Shown: piece after piece, positions 5,263 to 6,098 of the stretch
Layout of the letters: the number at the start of each line of letters is the position of its first letter
How positions within the stretch are numbered: position 1 is the stretch's first letter
Source: Rhizobium sp. Q54
GTDB taxonomy: Bacteria > Pseudomonadota > Alphaproteobacteria > SMXS01
DNA: 6,098 bases
Reading direction: 5' to 3'
Assembly (NCBI GenBank): GCA_945872035.1
Contig: CAMBYA010000159.1
Location: forward strand, 1 to 6,098
Position numbers and translations under genes: made by a program
The notes under the pieces: generated by a model
What the model was told of the DNA's origin: nothing
Seen by the model: the letters and a program-made list of their open reading frames with translations, nothing else
Databases searched by the model: none

Positions 5263-5586
5263 TCAAAGCCCGCCACAGGTGTAGCCGTAGTGGTCCCGGA
5301 TTAGAAAATACGTCACGAGGCTGCAAAGATAGAACACGAGCGCGGCGATGTAGGCCCAGGCAACCTTCGGCCCCGTTACCATCGCGACGAACCCGAGAAT
5401 GAGAGCAGCCAGCCCGAGGATGACCACCGCGTAGTGGACGGCGAGAAGAACGGATGAGTCCGTAATGCCACACAGGAACACGGAAAACGCCTCGTCCGGC
5501 CAGACAGCAACACATCCGGTAAAGTTCAGAACGTACACGAGGATCGTTAGAAGCCTTGCCGCGCTCGCTTCATCGGACCATCCCAT
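5263..5586 (-). CDS. Small integral membrane protein (107 aa, about three transmembrane helices)
   Basis: The product is not a family I recognise. It has a short cytoplasmic-like N-terminus (MGWSDEASAAR), then hydrophobic segments at about residues 11-28, 44-70 and 75-96, with an Asp/Glu-containing loop around 31-43. The tail RDHYGYTCGGL is polar with a Cys. Cysteines are at 25, 39, 88 and 104. The ATG at 5584-5586 is chosen because it directly precedes the first membrane segment and does not overlap the antitoxin gene; an in-frame ATG at 5715 would overlap that gene by 29 bp and add a non-membrane basic stretch. AGG about 10 nt upstream is a weak ribosome binding site. It follows the toxin-antitoxin module on the same strand after a gap of about 100 bp. 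The palindrome at 5608-5620 lies just upstream. Confidence 0.65.
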   Translation of the reverse strand: MGWSDEASAARLLTILVYVLNFTGCVAVWPDEAFSVFLCGITDSSVLLAVHYAVVILGLAALILGFVAMVTGPKVAWAYIAALVFYLCSLVTYFLIRDHYGYTCGGL

Positions 5587-5607
5587 GATATCTAACCTAT
5601 CGATGTA

Positions 5608-5620
5608 CGAAACCGTTTCG
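5608..5620. repeat. 13-bp inverted repeat upstream of the small membrane protein gene
   Basis: CGAAAC-C-GTTTCG is a perfect 6-bp inverted repeat around one base, 22-34 bp upstream of the ATG at 5584-5586 and within the likely promoter/leader of that gene. It could be an operator, for example for the adjacent XRE-type antitoxin, but this is inference from position and symmetry only. Half-sites of 6 bp also arise by chance. Confidence 0.3.
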
Positions 5621-5686
5621 AGTTTAAGTTTTGCTGACCGTGCACTTAGTTGTTTGCTTGAGTACAAATTACCGTGACGCGGCGGA

Positions 5687-5998
5687 TCAGGCCGCGCTTT
5701 GCCTCGGTCTGACACTTACCGATAATTCAACATCCTGCCCCAGCGCCGATAGGACGGCCATCAGCCGATCCAGCGTGAAACGGCCAAGGTTCGCGCGGCG
5801 AATACGTGAGAAGTCCGCGTGGCTGATGCCTGTGGCTTCCTGGGCCTTGCGCGTGGTCCAGCCGCGTCCGTCGAGTATCTTAATGATCTCGGACGCCAGC
5901 AAACTTTTGGCTTGGTGCAGATCGGCATCGGCATAACCGAAATCCCGAAAGGCATTGCCACTGCCATGAACCAGTTCGAGGTCGTCGCCGTCACTCAT
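5687..5998 (-). CDS. XRE-family helix-turn-helix antitoxin of a type II (HigBA-like) toxin-antitoxin module
   Basis: The 103-aa protein has an N-terminal linker (MSDGDDLELVHGSGNAFRDFGYADADL) followed by an XRE-type DNA-binding domain. A first helix, HQAKSLLASEIIKILDGRGW, lies at about 28-47. The helix-turn-helix TTRKAQEATGISHADFSRIRRA is at about 48-69, then FTLDRLMAVLSALGQDVELSV at about 74-94. This architecture is typical of antitoxins paired with Gp49/HigB-type toxins. It would bind and neutralise the toxin and repress the operon. Its ATG overlaps the toxin stop (ATGA, 5995-5998), indicating translational coupling and a toxin-first order, as in higBA. Its own Shine-Dalgarno is weak, which fits coupling. 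A small hairpin (CGCGGC/GCCGCG, 5678-5696) spans its stop codon without a clear U tract. Confidence 0.85.
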   Translation of the reverse strand: MSDGDDLELVHGSGNAFRDFGYADADLHQAKSLLASEIIKILDGRGWTTRKAQEATGISHADFSRIRRANLGRFTLDRLMAVLSALGQDVELSVSVRPRQSAA

Positions 5999-6098
5999 TT
6001 CAGCAGTTTCTTGAGCCTCTTGATCCGCTCGAGCGCCAAGTCGATTTCCTGCCTTGGCGTTGCGACGCCGGTTTTCGACTTCTTCTGGAATGCGTGCA
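5995..6098 (-). CDS. RelE/ParE-superfamily (phage Gp49-like/HigB-type) toxin, 3' end only
   Basis: The window edge cuts this gene; the last 33 codons and the TGA at 5995-5997 are visible. The tail begins HAFQKKSKTGVATPRQEIDL and continues through a basic helix, ERIKRLKKLLK. An 'HAF-x-KK-[ST]-x-[KT]-[TG]-P-x-x-[ED]-I' segment followed by a Lys/Arg-rich helix is characteristic of Gp49-like toxins of the RelE/ParE superfamily, mRNA interferases that act on ribosome-bound mRNA. It overlaps the downstream XRE antitoxin by 4 nt, completing the module. Whether the N-terminus is intact cannot be judged here. Confidence 0.85.
   Translation of the reverse strand, partial: HAFQKKSKTGVATPRQEIDLALERIKRLKKLLK

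Noticed and set aside
5272..5274. GFDCSAL-like string in a minus-strand frame, resembling the NlpC/P60 catalytic motif
   Set aside because: The frame stops 18 codons after a GTG and overlaps the end of the membrane protein gene. The resemblance is a chance match of a few residues.
4994..5515. 173-codon minus-strand frame overlapping the small membrane protein
   Set aside because: The membrane protein frame has clear transmembrane segments, and the 4944-5219 frame reads better in the rest. This frame is Arg/Cys/Ser-rich with no domain.

Overview
The window is GC-rich DNA with strongly G/C-biased third codon positions. Its gene content (a flavin/F420-type luciferase-like oxidoreductase, an S30AE protein fused to a cold-shock domain, and a lipoprotein-type PQQ quinohemoprotein alcohol dehydrogenase) points to a free-living, aerobic alphaproteobacterium, perhaps Rhodospirillales- or sphingomonad-like. 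That placement is inferred from protein style; no marker gene in the window settles it.

Layout from left to right. Positions 2-241 (+) are the 3' end of an alkaline-phosphatase-superfamily (phosphodiesterase/sulfatase-like) gene, followed by a bidirectional intrinsic terminator (about 249-282) and a gene-free convergent spacer with a perfect 16-bp palindrome. The minus strand then carries a 333-aa LLM-class oxidoreductase (564-1565). A 186-bp spacer follows with two strong hairpins: a 19-bp perfect inverted repeat with a 2-nt loop (1604-1643) and a terminator-like stem (1661-1703). Next on the minus strand is a 188-aa HPF/RaiA-type ribosome-associated protein with a C-terminal cold-shock domain (1751-2317). 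A divergent regulatory region (2318-2592) separates it from a plus-strand, roughly 700-aa PQQ-dependent alcohol dehydrogenase with a C-terminal cytochrome c domain (2593-4686).

From 4687 to the right edge the character changes. There are short minus-strand genes, less extreme GC content, and a type II toxin-antitoxin module: a toxin 3' end at 5995-6098 overlapping by 4 nt an XRE-type antitoxin at 5687-5998. Between the antitoxin and the dehydrogenase lie a small three-helix membrane protein (5263-5586) and two coding-like segments in the same frame separated by one stop codon (4944-5219 and 4713-4925). The first of these has no ATG, GTG or TTG start near its beginning. This stretch reads as an accessory or partly decayed segment.

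Functionally the left part is a set of independent housekeeping or metabolic units. The dehydrogenase would oxidise alcohols in the periplasm and pass electrons through its own haem c to the respiratory chain. The S30AE-cold-shock protein would act on ribosomes under stress. The oxidoreductase substrate is unknown. No gene links these into one pathway, and I see no convincing novel multi-gene defence or metabolic system. The most unusual items are the split small-gene region beside the toxin-antitoxin module, the palindromic element at 1604-1643, and the replacement of the PQQ-stacking tryptophan in the dehydrogenase.
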